This document shows positions 40,039 through 48,096 of a stretch of DNA of 64,000 bases, one piece after another; position 1 is the stretch's first letter, and each line of letters begins with the position of its first letter. Below the pieces are notes generated by a model, which was not told the DNA's origin, did not search any database, and saw nothing but the letters and a program-made list of their open reading frames with translations. Source of the DNA: Mesorhizobium sp. J428 (GTDB taxonomy: Bacteria; Pseudomonadota; Alphaproteobacteria; Rhizobiales; Rhizobiaceae); NCBI RefSeq assembly GCF_024699925.1, contig NZ_JAJOMX010000001.1:2642001-2706000 (forward strand), read 5' to 3'. The translations under genes and the position numbers were made by a program.

Positions 40039-40563
40039 ATGCCGCGCGCTTCCGCAAAATCTTCGGCCACCGGTCTCCCGGTGGTCGAGATCGAATTTTC
40101 GGTAGAGGCCGGCGAGTGGCCGGCCGAGGCCGAACTCGCAGCGCTCGGCGATCGGGCCGTAGCGGCCGCGCTGCCCGAACTCGGCGCGAAAGGAAGCCGC
40201 AGCGAGCTCAGCATCCTTTTCACCGACGACGCGCATATCCGCACCCTCAACGCCGAGTGGCGCGGCAAGGACAAGGCGACCAACGTCCTGTCTTTCCCTG
40301 CTTTTCCGGTCCGGCCCGGCGATGCGCTGCCGCCGATGCTGGGTGACATCGTGCTCGCCGCCGAGACGGTCCGCGCCGAATCGGCACTGGAATCGAAGCC
40401 CTTCGACCACCATCTGACCCATCTCGTGGTGCACGGCCTGCTGCATCTTCTGGGCTACGACCACGAGACGGACGAGGAGGCGGAAGAGATGGAAGCGCTG
40501 GAACGTCGTATTCTTGCGAGGCTTGCCATCGCCGACCCCTATGCGGTAACGGATGAAGCCTGA
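40039..40563 (+). CDS. ybeY: Endoribonuclease/rRNA maturation factor YbeY
   Basis: 174 residues. The zinc site is [20 protein letters not shown] (HGxLHLxGYDH), the metal ligands being the three histidines. Upstream is the conserved [18 protein letters not shown]. YbeY acts in 16S rRNA 3'-end maturation and late 70S quality control; in Sinorhizobium the orthologue influences small-RNA regulation. The gene is sandwiched between phoH and corC with gaps of five and eight bases. Confidence 0.96.
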   Translation: MPRASAKSSATGLPVVEIEFSVEAGEWPAEAELAALGDRAVAAALPELGAKGSRSELSILFTDDAHIRTLNAEWRGKDKATNVLSFPAFPVRPGDALPPMLGDIVLAAETVRAESALESKPFDHHLTHLVVHGLLHLLGYDHETDEEAEEMEALERRILARLAIADPYAVTDEA

Positions 40564-40571
40564 TTGAAGCG

Positions 40572-41672
40572 ATGACGATGAACGACACTTCGGATAGCTC
40601 TGCGCCAGCGGGTTCGCCCCGCGACCAGGCGGGGGCGGACACCTCGGGCGACCCGCAAAATACGCCCGCGCGGACGTCTCCGCGCACCTCGCTCTTCGAC
40701 GGGCTTCTGCATTTCTTCCGTGGCCGCAACGGCAACACGCTGCGCGAGGACCTTGCCGACGCGCTGTCAGAGGCGGCGCCCGACGGCGCATCCTTCACGC
40801 CCGCCGAGCGCGCGATGCTCAACAACATCCTGCGCCTGCGCGAGGTCCGCGTCGAGGACGTGATGATCCCGCGCACCGACATCGAGGCGGTGGAGATCGG
40901 CACGACGTTGGGCGAAGTAATGGAGCTCTTCGAGGAATCCGGCCATTCGCGCATGCCGGTCTATGCAGAGACGCTGGACGATCCGCGCGGCATGATCCAC
41001 ATCCGCGACGTCGTCGGCCACCTCACCCGCACCGCGCGGCAGAAGAAGGGTCGCGGCGCGCGCAAGGCCGATCCGTCGGGGCTCGACCTCGCCCAGGTCG
41101 ACCTGAAGCGGCCGATCGGCGATCTCGGCCTGACCCGATCGGTGCTGTTCGTGCCGGCCTCGATGCTGGCCTCCGACCTGATGGCGCGCATGCAGGCCAC
41201 CCGCACCCAGATGGCCCTCGTCATCGACGAATATGGCGGTACCGATGGCCTCGTTTCGCTGGAAGACATTGTCGAGATGGTCGTCGGCGACATCGAGGAC
41301 GAGCACGACGATGACGACGAGCCGCTGATCACCCAGACCGGCGACGGCGTCTTCGTGGTAGATGCCAAGGCCGAGATCGACGAGGTCGCCGAGAAGGTCG
41401 GCGGCGACTTCACCGCCGGCGAGCATGGCGACTATGTCGACACGATCGGCGGCCTGATCTTCTCGACGCTCGGACGCATCCCGGCGCGTGGCGAGGTCGT
41501 CCGCGCCGTGCCCGGATACGAGTTCCACGTGCTCGACGCCGATCCGCGCCGCGTGAAGCGCGTGCGCATCGTCCAGGTGAAGGCGGCAGAGCCGCGTCGC
41601 CGTGCGCGGCCGGCGAAGGAAGAGACAGCGAAGCCCGAGGTTGCCGAGCCGGAGGCCGGCCCGGAGCAGTAG
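40572..41672 (+). CDS. CBS-pair/CorC_HlyC domain protein (CorC/TlyC-like)
   Basis: 366 residues. An acidic, disordered N-terminus (about 1-40) precedes two CBS domains (RVEDVMIPRTDIEAVEI..., LFVPASMLASDLMARMQ). A connecting VIDEYGGTDGLVSLEDIVEMVVGDIEDEHD segment follows, then the CorC_HlyC transporter-associated domain (about 265-345). An Ala/Glu/Pro-rich tail ends the protein. There is no membrane domain, as in CorC, which is linked to Mg2+/Co2+ homeostasis. In related genomes apolipoprotein N-acyltransferase (lnt) follows; here the next gene is convergent. Confidence 0.92.
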   Translation: MTMNDTSDSSAPAGSPRDQAGADTSGDPQNTPARTSPRTSLFDGLLHFFRGRNGNTLREDLADALSEAAPDGASFTPAERAMLNNILRLREVRVEDVMIPRTDIEAVEIGTTLGEVMELFEESGHSRMPVYAETLDDPRGMIHIRDVVGHLTRTARQKKGRGARKADPSGLDLAQVDLKRPIGDLGLTRSVLFVPASMLASDLMARMQATRTQMALVIDEYGGTDGLVSLEDIVEMVVGDIEDEHDDDDEPLITQTGDGVFVVDAKAEIDEVAEKVGGDFTAGEHGDYVDTIGGLIFSTLGRIPARGEVVRAVPGYEFHVLDADPRRVKRVRIVQVKAAEPRRRARPAKEETAKPEVAEPEAGPEQ

Positions 41673-41678
41673 GCTCGA

Positions 41679-42752
41679 TCAGCTCGCGTGCTTGAGGCTC
41701 AGTCCGCTGGCCTGGTCGAAGATCGTCAGCTTGTCCGGATTCCAGCCGAACCGCACCTCGTCCTCGATCGACAGGCTGGTGCGGGCGGGAACCGTCGCGC
41801 GCAGCATGTTGTCGCCGACGCGCAGCGTCAGGATCTTCTCGACGCCGTGGTTCTCGACATCGTGCACCTTGGCCGTCACCGGCGCTCCCTGTTCCACCTG
41901 CACGTCCTCCGGGCGGATGCCGAAGGTGAGCGGCCGGTCCGCCGCGCCGGCGGCAGCGGCTCCCGCGGGCAGTTCGAACCCCGGCGCGACCACGGCGCGG
42001 CCCGCGACGAGGCGGCCGTTGACCAGGTTCATTGGCGGCGAGCCGACCGAGCGGGCGACGAAGGTGTTCTTCGGGTTGGCGTAGATCTCCTGCGGCGTGC
42101 CCACCTGCACCAGCGCGCCGTTGTTCAGCACGCCGATCTTGTCGCCCATCGACATCGCCTCGATCTGGTCGTGGGTCACGAACAGGAAGGTCTGGCCGAG
42201 ATTCATCTGGATGTTCTTGAGCTCGGTGCGCAGTGCCTCGCGCAGCTTGGCGTCGAGCGCCGACAGCGGCTCGTCCATCAGGAACACGCGCGGCTTGCGC
42301 ACGATCGCGCGGCCGATCGAGACGCGCTGCATCTCGCCGCCCGACAGCCGGTCGGTCTTGCGCTGGAGCAGGTGCTCGATCCGCAGCGTCTTTGCCGCCT
42401 TGGCCACCCGCTCGGCGATCTCGCTGTCCGGCACGCGCCGCAGCTTGGATTTCAGCGGGAATTCGAGGTTCTGCTTCACCGTGTAGCGCGGGTAGAGCGA
42501 GTATTGCTGCAGAACCAGCGCCACGTCGCGCTCCGCCGCGCCCCAGTCGGCCACGTCGACGCCGTCGATGAGAACGCGTCCCTCGGTGGGCTTTTCGAGG
42601 CCGGCGATGATGCGCAGCGTCGTTGTCTTGCCAGCGCCGGTCTCGCCGAGCAGCACGAAGAACTCGCCGTCGGCGATCTCGAGGTTGAGGTTCTTGAGCG
42701 CGGTGTGGGCGCCGAAGGTCTTGGTGACGTTGTCGAGACGGATATGGGCCAT
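41679..42752 (-). CDS. Carbohydrate ABC transporter ATPase, MalK/UgpC-like (second ATPase)
   Basis: 357 residues. Walker A is GETGAGKTTT, the Q-loop is VLQQYSLYP, the signature LSGGEMQR and Walker B VFLMDEP, with the switch His in FVTHDQIEAMSMGD. A C-terminal regulatory TOBE/OB domain covers about 240-355. The residue after the Walker A Gly is Glu (GETGAG) where GPSGCG is usual, and its sister ATPase keeps GQSGCG. It is the last gene of the ABC operon, separated from the sister by palindrome family D. Two non-identical ATPases suggest a heterodimeric motor. Confidence 0.92.
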   Translation of the reverse strand: MAHIRLDNVTKTFGAHTALKNLNLEIADGEFFVLLGETGAGKTTTLRIIAGLEKPTEGRVLIDGVDVADWGAAERDVALVLQQYSLYPRYTVKQNLEFPLKSKLRRVPDSEIAERVAKAAKTLRIEHLLQRKTDRLSGGEMQRVSIGRAIVRKPRVFLMDEPLSALDAKLREALRTELKNIQMNLGQTFLFVTHDQIEAMSMGDKIGVLNNGALVQVGTPQEIYANPKNTFVARSVGSPPMNLVNGRLVAGRAVVAPGFELPAGAAAAGAADRPLTFGIRPEDVQVEQGAPVTAKVHDVENHGVEKILTLRVGDNMLRATVPARTSLSIEDEVRFGWNPDKLTIFDQASGLSLKHAS

Positions 42753-42783
42753 CAGAATGTTCCTTCGGTCGCGTCTACGCCTG

Positions 42784-42913
42784 CGCCCCCTCCACCGCTT
42801 CGCGGTTCCCCTCCCCCGTAAACGGGGGAGGATCTGCGTCGCGGCCGGCCGCAGCCTTGGATCCTCCCCTGCGAAGCGGGGGAGCGGGACCGCCGAAGGC
42901 GGTGGAGGGGGCG
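42784..42913. repeat. Large palindromic intergenic element, family D
   Basis: Outer arms CGCCCCCTCCACCGC (42784-42798) and its exact complement (42899-42913). Inside are CCCTCCCCCGTAAACGGGGGAGG and a second CCTCCCC...GGGGGAG pairing. The unit lies between the two ATPase genes of one operon and will fold in the transcript. It is related in style, not in sequence, to families A and C. Confidence 0.85.
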
Positions 42914-42921
42914 GCAGGCGC

Positions 42922-44029
42922 TCACAGCCTCACCCCCAGGCTCTTGCCGCTGTCCGTGTCGAAGAAGTGTGCCTGCGCCGGGTCGATGCGGGCATAGACC
43001 TTCTCGCCCGCCCTCGGCACGAAGCCGGCGCGGGTGCGTGCCCGCAGCATGGTCGAGCCCACCGCCAGGTCGACGATGTCGTAAGCGCCGAGCGGCTCGA
43101 TGATGTGTGCCTCGACCGGCAGGTAGCCCTGGCGCTCCTCCCGCTCGACCAGCACGCCCTCCGGCCGGATGCCAAGCTTCAGCGCGCCCGGTTTGTCCGC
43201 ATGTCCGTTGAGCCTGCCCGCCAGTTCCTTCGGGAAGGCGAAGCCGTTCGCCTCTCCCCCCATCATCACGGTCGCCCCCTTGGCGTTTGACGTCACCGTA
43301 ACCGGGGCGACATTCATCACCGGGCTGCCGACGAACTGGGCGACGAACAGGTTGGCCGGGTGGGCGTAGACCTCCTCGGGCGCGCCGATCTGCTGCAGCA
43401 CCCCCTCGTGCATGATGACGATGCGGTCGGCGAGGCTCATGGCCTCGACCTGATCGTGGGTGACGTAGATCGTCGTCGATCCCTGCTGGAGATGCAGACG
43501 CTTGATCTCGGCCCGCATCTCCTCGCGCAGCTTGGCGTCGAGCGCGCCGATCGGCTCGTCCATCAGCATCGCCTTCGGCCGGCGCACCAGCGCGCGCCCG
43601 ATCGCCACGCGCTGCATGTCGCCGCCCGACAGCGCCGACGGCTTGCGGCCGAGCAGGTCGGTGATCCGCAGCACCTTGGCGATCTCGCACAGAACGGTCG
43701 ATGCCCGTCTTGTCGATGCCGGTGGCCCTGAGCGGGAAGGCGATGTTCTCGTAGACCGTCATGTGCGGATAGAGCGAGAAGGACTGGAACACCATCGCGA
43801 TGTCGCGGTCCGACGCCTTCATGTGCTGCACCGGCTTGCCGTCGATGAGGATATCGCCCTCGTCGATGGTCTCCAGCCCGGCGATGGCGCGCAGCGTCGT
43901 CGTCTTGCCGCAGCCGGACTGGCCGAGAAGCACGATGAACTCGTTGTCGGCGATGGCGAGATTCATGTCCTTGACGACCTGGACGTCGCCGAACCACTTC
44001 TGCACGCCGCGAAGCTCGATCTGGGTCAT
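42922..44029 (-). CDS. Carbohydrate ABC transporter ATPase, MalK/UgpC-like (first ATPase); frameshift near 43683-43690
   Basis: Corrected length is about 369 residues. Before the break: GQSGCGKTTTLRAIAGLE (Walker A), MVFQSFSLYPHMTVYENIAFPL (Q-loop). After the break: IAKVLRITDLLGRKPSALSGG, LSGGDMQR, AMLMDEPIGALDAKLREE, YVTHDQVEAMSLAD, and the C-terminal TOBE region. The break occurs in GIDRSVR/EIAKVL, where GTGCGAGATC lacks one CG pair relative to the expected GTGCGCGAGATC. Both halves are intact and colinear. The ATG overlaps the stop of the small membrane protein gene upstream. Confidence 0.9.
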
Positions 44030-44244
44030 GACTTGCCTTCGTGATGATCCGAGACGTCGAACACGCCGTCCTGGGCATTGTCCGGCTTGCCGAACCAGCC
44101 GGTGAACATGAAGGTGAGCAGGCCGACAATGATTACGGTCAGCCCGTAGCGGTGCAGGAACTCCACCCAGGGCTGGCAGAGGAAGACGATGCCGAGCACC
44201 ATCACGATTTCCGCGATACGTTGCAGTTGCGTCGACTTGATCAT
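44026..44244 (-). CDS. Small membrane protein of the ABC operon
   Basis: 72 residues with two hydrophobic helices (about 10-27, IAEIVMVLGIVFLCQPW; about 34-52, GLTVIIVGLLTFMFTGWF) and a short polar C-terminus. It overlaps the permease stop and the ATPase start by four bases each, so it is fully embedded in the operon. Comparable small two-helix proteins occur in other two-ATPase sugar/polyol importers of rhizobia, such as the glycerol-type transporters. Its function is unknown; it may be an accessory subunit. Confidence 0.8.
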   Translation of the reverse strand: MIKSTQLQRIAEIVMVLGIVFLCQPWVEFLHRYGLTVIIVGLLTFMFTGWFGKPDNAQDGVFDVSDHHEGKS

Positions 44245-45200
44245 TTGCGGATCGCCCCGAAGCTCATGCCGCGCAGCAGGTGGTTGCGCAGGAGGAAGGT
44301 GAAGATCGCCACCGGCAGCAGGAACAGGAAGGTGCCAGACGCGATCACGGTCCAGTCGGGCAGGCCAGAGCCGACCTGGCTGGGGATGAAGGGCGGCGCG
44401 GTCTGCGCGCGGCGGTTGGTCATGATCAGGGCGAAGGCATATTCGTTCCAGGCCGTGATGAAGCAGAAGACGGCGGTTGCGGCGATGCCGGTGGCGGCCT
44501 CGGGCAGCACGATCTTGAAGAAGGCCTCCATGCGCGTGTAGCCGTCGACGAGGGCTGCCTCCTCATATTCCTTCGGGATCTCGTCGATGAAGCCTTTCAT
44601 CAGCCACACCGAGAAGGAGAGGTTGAAGGCGGTGTAGAGGATGATCAGACCCCAATGGGTGTCGTTGAGACCAACCGCCCGATACATCAGGAACATCGGG
44701 ATCGCGACGACGACCGGCGGCAGCATGCGCGTCGACAGGATGAAGAACAGCAGGTCGCCCTCGCCCTTCACCTTGAAGCGGGAGAAGCCGTAGGCGGTGA
44801 GCGTGCCCATCCCCACCGCAAGCACCGTCGAGGTGATGGCGATGATCAGCGAGTTCATGAACCGGCTCGGATAGCCGGACCACTGAACTTCGCCCCGGCC
44901 GGAGCGCACGACCTTCTCGCCGCCGTCGAACACCAGCCGCTCCCACCACGGCGCGGCTTCGTATTCCTCGGTGGTGGGCGGCGCGCGCAGCTGCGAGCGC
45001 TTGGTGAACAGCTTGACGAAGGGCGAGATCTCGGGCGTGAACATCACGGTCGGCGGGATCGTCGTGGCAAGGTTGCGCGGCTTGAAGGCGGTCGAGGCGA
45101 TCCAGTAGATCGGCGCCAGGAAGATCATCGTCACGACGAGCACCGCAACGATCGCCAGCCGGTTCAGGCCCTTTTCGGTGGAGGTCTGGACAGCAGCCAT
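44241..45200 (-). CDS. Carbohydrate ABC transporter permease, MalG-like
   Basis: 319 residues with six predicted helices; the first is about 15-35. The cytoplasmic EAA loop that docks the ATPase is EEAALVDGYTRMEAFFKIVLPEA. The C-terminus LLRGMSFGAIRK is typical of CUT1 MalG-type permeases. An insert of about 70 residues (about 55-110, including RAPPTTEEYEAAPWWERLVF) lies in the periplasmic loop after helix 1 and is longer than in MalG. It overlaps the small membrane protein gene and starts two bases after the stop of the partner permease. Confidence 0.93.
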   Translation of the reverse strand: MAAVQTSTEKGLNRLAIVAVLVVTMIFLAPIYWIASTAFKPRNLATTIPPTVMFTPEISPFVKLFTKRSQLRAPPTTEEYEAAPWWERLVFDGGEKVVRSGRGEVQWSGYPSRFMNSLIIAITSTVLAVGMGTLTAYGFSRFKVKGEGDLLFFILSTRMLPPVVVAIPMFLMYRAVGLNDTHWGLIILYTAFNLSFSVWLMKGFIDEIPKEYEEAALVDGYTRMEAFFKIVLPEAATGIAATAVFCFITAWNEYAFALIMTNRRAQTAPPFIPSQVGSGLPDWTVIASGTFLFLLPVAIFTFLLRNHLLRGMSFGAIRK

Positions 45201-45201
45201 C

Positions 45202-46113
45202 TCAGCGCTCCTTCACCTTGTTCAGGTATTTGACGTAGATGTTGGTGATGGCCAGAACCATGATGAGCATGATGTAGGCGAGCGCGCAGGAGCGGCCCGT
45301 TTCCCAGGTCTGGAAGGCCATCTTGTAGAGCCGGATCGAGATCACTTCGGTCGTCGGCTGGCTGGTCAGGATGTAGGCCAGGTCGAAGGTCTTGAACGCT
45401 TCCATCGTGCGGAAGATGATCGCGATCATCAGGATCGGCGCGACCAGCGGCAGCGTGATGCGGAAGAAGGTGTAGATCGGTCCGGCGCGGTCGATCGCAG
45501 CCGCCTCGTAGAGATGCTTCGGCACCGCCGAGAGGCCGGCGAGCGACAGGAGCATCACGAAGGGCGACCACATCCAGATGTCGGTCAGCGCCACCGCGTA
45601 GAGCGCCATGTCGGGATTGGCCAGCCATTCGAAATTGCCGAGCCCGAGCGCGTAGTTGATGATGCCGAAGGACGGATCGTAGAGCAGCTTCCAGAACAGG
45701 CCGACGACCGCCATCGACAGCATCATCGGCAGGAGCAGCAGCGTCGTGATCAGGCCCTTGAGAGGAATGTCGCGGTTGAGCAGCATCGCCGTGCCGAAGC
45801 CGACGATCACCTGGCCCACCACCGAGACGATCACATATTTGGCCGTGATCGAGAAGTTCGCCCAGATGTACGGGTCGTTGAGCAGCTCGCGGTAGTTCTG
45901 CAAGCCGACGAAGTTGGCCGCGGCGCTGCCCGACGCGCGGAAATCGGTGAACGAGTAGCCGAGCGAATAGAGCAGCGGGAAGATGTTGAAGACGATCAGG
46001 AAGACGATCGTCGGAATGATGAAGAGATTGCGGATCGCAAGGTCGCTCATGCCGCGGGAGGCGGCGCGCGATGTGGGGTCGAGCGTGGTCAATGCTGCCG
46101 TGGCCAAGGCCAC
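45202..46113 (-). CDS. Carbohydrate ABC transporter permease, MalF-like
   Basis: 303 residues, six membrane helices. The N-terminus is Ala/Thr-rich and polar (about 1-25); the first helix is IRNLFIIPTIVFLIVFNIFPLLYSL. The EAA loop is YEAAAIDRAGPIYTFFRITLPLV. It pairs with the MalG-like permease to form the channel of a CUT1-type importer. It is separated from the substrate-binding protein gene by 66 bases that contain a strong hairpin, the usual site where expression steps down after the binding protein. Confidence 0.93.
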   Translation of the reverse strand: MALATAALTTLDPTSRAASRGMSDLAIRNLFIIPTIVFLIVFNIFPLLYSLGYSFTDFRASGSAAANFVGLQNYRELLNDPYIWANFSITAKYVIVSVVGQVIVGFGTAMLLNRDIPLKGLITTLLLLPMMLSMAVVGLFWKLLYDPSFGIINYALGLGNFEWLANPDMALYAVALTDIWMWSPFVMLLSLAGLSAVPKHLYEAAAIDRAGPIYTFFRITLPLVAPILMIAIIFRTMEAFKTFDLAYILTSQPTTEVISIRLYKMAFQTWETGRSCALAYIMLIMVLAITNIYVKYLNKVKER

Positions 46114-46140
46114 CTCCTCGGTGAGCGTCAGAGACGAAAA

Positions 46141-46167
46141 CGGAGGGGGCGGGTCGCGCCCCCTCCG
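46141..46167 (-). terminator. Strong hairpin between substrate-binding protein and permease genes
   Basis: CGGAGGGGGCG-GGTCG-CGCCCCCTCCG is a perfect 11-bp, almost all G-C stem with a 5-base loop, 12 bases after the corrected stop of the binding-protein gene. There is no U-tract. Such hairpins usually stabilise the upstream message and attenuate the downstream permeases. Confidence 0.7.
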
Positions 46168-46179
46168 GCGAAGTCGGGA

Positions 46180-47494
46180 TCACTTGATCCGGTTGTAGCT
46201 TCTTGAACGTGGCGTTCCAGTCGGCCGCCAGCGCGTCGAGCGCTTCCTTGGCCGTGCCCTGGCCGGCGGTGATGTACGGATAGATGCGCTGGTTCATCTG
46301 CATCAGCAGCTCCGCATATTCCGGCGTCGCCCAGAAGTCCTTCACCTTGAACATGGTCTCGTAGAAGGCCTTGTTGTAGGGCGTCGCATTCTGGAATTCA
46401 GGCGATTCCAGCACCTTGGCACTCGCGGTGTAGCCGCCGAGCTCTGCCCAGCGCTTCTGGGTCTCGTCCTTGATGAACCATTCCAGGAACTTCATCGCCT
46501 CTTCCTTGTTCTCGGAATAGGAGACGACGGAGATGCCCTGGCCGCCGAGCGCGGCGAACTGGTCGCCGTCCGGTCCCGCCGGATTCGCGAAGAAGCCCGT
46601 GACCTTGGCGTTGGGGTTCGAGGCCTCGTTCACCAGCGCCGGGAAGAAGGCGAAGTAGTTCATGCTCATCGCCGCCAGGTTCTCGGTGATCGCCTGGTTG
46701 TTCTCAACGAAGAAGGTCTTGGCCCAGCCCGGAGGCGTGAAGCCGTAGAGCTCGCGATAGGCCTCGAGCGCCTTGACGTTCTTGTCCGAGTTGATGATCC
46801 CGTCGACCTTGTAGGTCGCATAGTCGCCGAGTTCACCGCCATACGAGAAGATCGCGTTCTCGACGCCCATCACGAGGCCGTCATAGGAATTGTCGGTGTA
46901 GATCGCGACGCCGTAGCGCTTCTCGTCCGGACGGTGGAAGAACTCGGCGATGTCGCGCAGTTCCTTCCAGGTCTTCGGCGGAGCGAGGTCGTAGCCGTAT
47001 TTGGCCTTGAACGCCTCCATCTCCTTGGGGTCCTCGAACCAGTCCTTGCGATAGGACCAGCCGACCGCGTCGCCCTCGGCCGGGATGGACCAGTATTTGC
47101 CCGAGTTGGACGGATACTCTGCGTAGTATTTCACCGTCGCCGGGGCCATCACCTCGCCGAGCTTGTGCTTGTTGAAGAACTCGGTCAGGTCGACATAGTG
47201 GCCGGCCTCGGACGCCGCGCCGATCCACTGCGAGTCGCCGACGACCATGTCGTAGGCCGAGCCCTTCGCGTTGAATTCCGTGAAGGCCTTCGTCTGGAAA
47301 TCCTGCCACGGCGTGGTCTCGACCGTGACTTTGACGCCGGTTTCCTTTTCGTACTCGTTGACGAGTTCCTGCAGGTAGTTGGCCGGATCCCACTCCGCCC
47401 AGAAGATCGTCAGTTCCTGCGCGTGCAGCGACGAAACGCTGCCGGCAAGCGTAAGGGCCAATCCGGCCAAAAGGCCGGTCACTTTCCTGTGCAT
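46180..47494 (-). CDS. ABC transporter substrate-binding protein, sugar type; one-base insertion at 46198
   Basis: Corrected length is 437 residues: signal peptide (MHRKVTGLLAGLALTLAGSVSSLHA), then a solute-binding family 1 domain. The start of the mature protein is QELTIFWAEWDPANYLQELV, followed by VVGDSQWIGAASEAGHYVDL and YWSIPAEGDAVGW. The C-terminus is AADWNATFKK followed, after deleting one base, by YNRIK and a stop at 46180-46182. Without correction the frame runs hundreds of codons into the permease gene. The ligand is unknown; large aromatic residues in the predicted cleft suit a sugar or polyol. Promoter and operator candidates lie upstream. Confidence 0.92.
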
Positions 47495-47673
47495 GTCATT
47501 TCCTCCCTGTCGTGCCTCGATCGGGCCCGTGCGCGGCCTGTCCGCGGCGCCGGCTCCCGTTGGCGGCTCTTCGCCGCCTCGTCCCGCCCTGGTCTCCTCC
47601 CGAGGCGAGCAGATTGAGATGACCGATCAGTTCTCCGCGGCAGACGCCGCGCTGGCCGGACATTCCCCTAAAC

Positions 47674-47702
47674 TGGTATTACCAATGCCTCGGCCCGGTC
47701 AA
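47674..47702 (-). promoter_or_regulatory. Promoter with GntR-type operator for the ABC operon
   Basis: Minus strand: -35-like TTGACC (47697-47702), then TAATAC at 15 bases (47676-47681) or ATACCA at 17. Overlapping the -10 is TGGTATTACCA (47674-47684), an inverted repeat of the form used by FadR-subfamily GntR repressors. It lies about 180 bases upstream of the substrate-binding gene. No GntR gene of that subfamily is in the window. Confidence 0.45.
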
Positions 47703-47777
47703 GCGCTTTCTTTGCCGCCCCGCTCTTCCCCGCTTTTCTGCGGTTTTCCGACCTAGAGATGTCCACATACTGAACAT

Positions 47778-47791
47778 TGTAATCGATTACA
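47778..47791. promoter_or_regulatory. 14-bp perfect palindrome, LacI-type operator candidate
   Basis: TGTAATCGATTACA reads the same on both strands. The central CG and AT-rich arms are the usual look of LacI-family operators. It is 284 bases upstream of the substrate-binding gene, beyond the promoter candidate, so it could serve in repression by looping or belong to a second promoter. Confidence 0.5.
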
Positions 47792-47905
47792 TCGACGCGG
47801 CAACCGGGTGCTCAACCGCGACAGTGGCGCAATCTGGTAAGACCAGAGATGTATGAACTTTGAGCGTCGCTCCCGGCTGCTCCGGCAACCTGTGATCGTC
47901 CCATG

Positions 47906-47940
47906 TGAGACTATCATATCAATATGATACTCTCGTCTCA
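47906..47940. promoter_or_regulatory. Nested palindrome TATCATAT-CA-ATATGATA, unknown
   Basis: TATCATATCAATATGATA (47912-47929) has perfect 8-base arms. It is bracketed by TGAGAC (47906-47911) and GTCTCA (47935-47940), themselves an inverted pair, and an A-run follows. This AT-rich patch stands out in GC-rich DNA. In the 602-base gap between the ABC operon and the hydrolase gene (47495-48096) I see this element, the palindrome at 47778 and the promoter at 47674, but no gene. Confidence 0.5.
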
Positions 47941-48096
47941 AAAAACCGCAATCCCCATTCCGCCCTGGACGGGGCGGGACCTTTTCCGCGCTCGACCCTA
48001 TTGTTTCCGCAATCGCGACGATGAATTGTCCCGTGTCATCGGCTTGTGATCCCGCTAGGTTGGGATCGGCCGGCACCGGGCGGGTGGAGCGACGAC

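Noticed and set aside
37553-40057. 834-codon minus-strand frame opposite miaB and phoH
   Set aside because: Antisense to two well-supported genes and without any family motif.
45164-46179. Apparent 776-residue fusion of the ABC binding protein with a long C-terminal part
   Set aside because: The extra part is out-of-frame reading of the permease gene, caused by the one-base insertion at 46198; the corrected frame stops at 46180.
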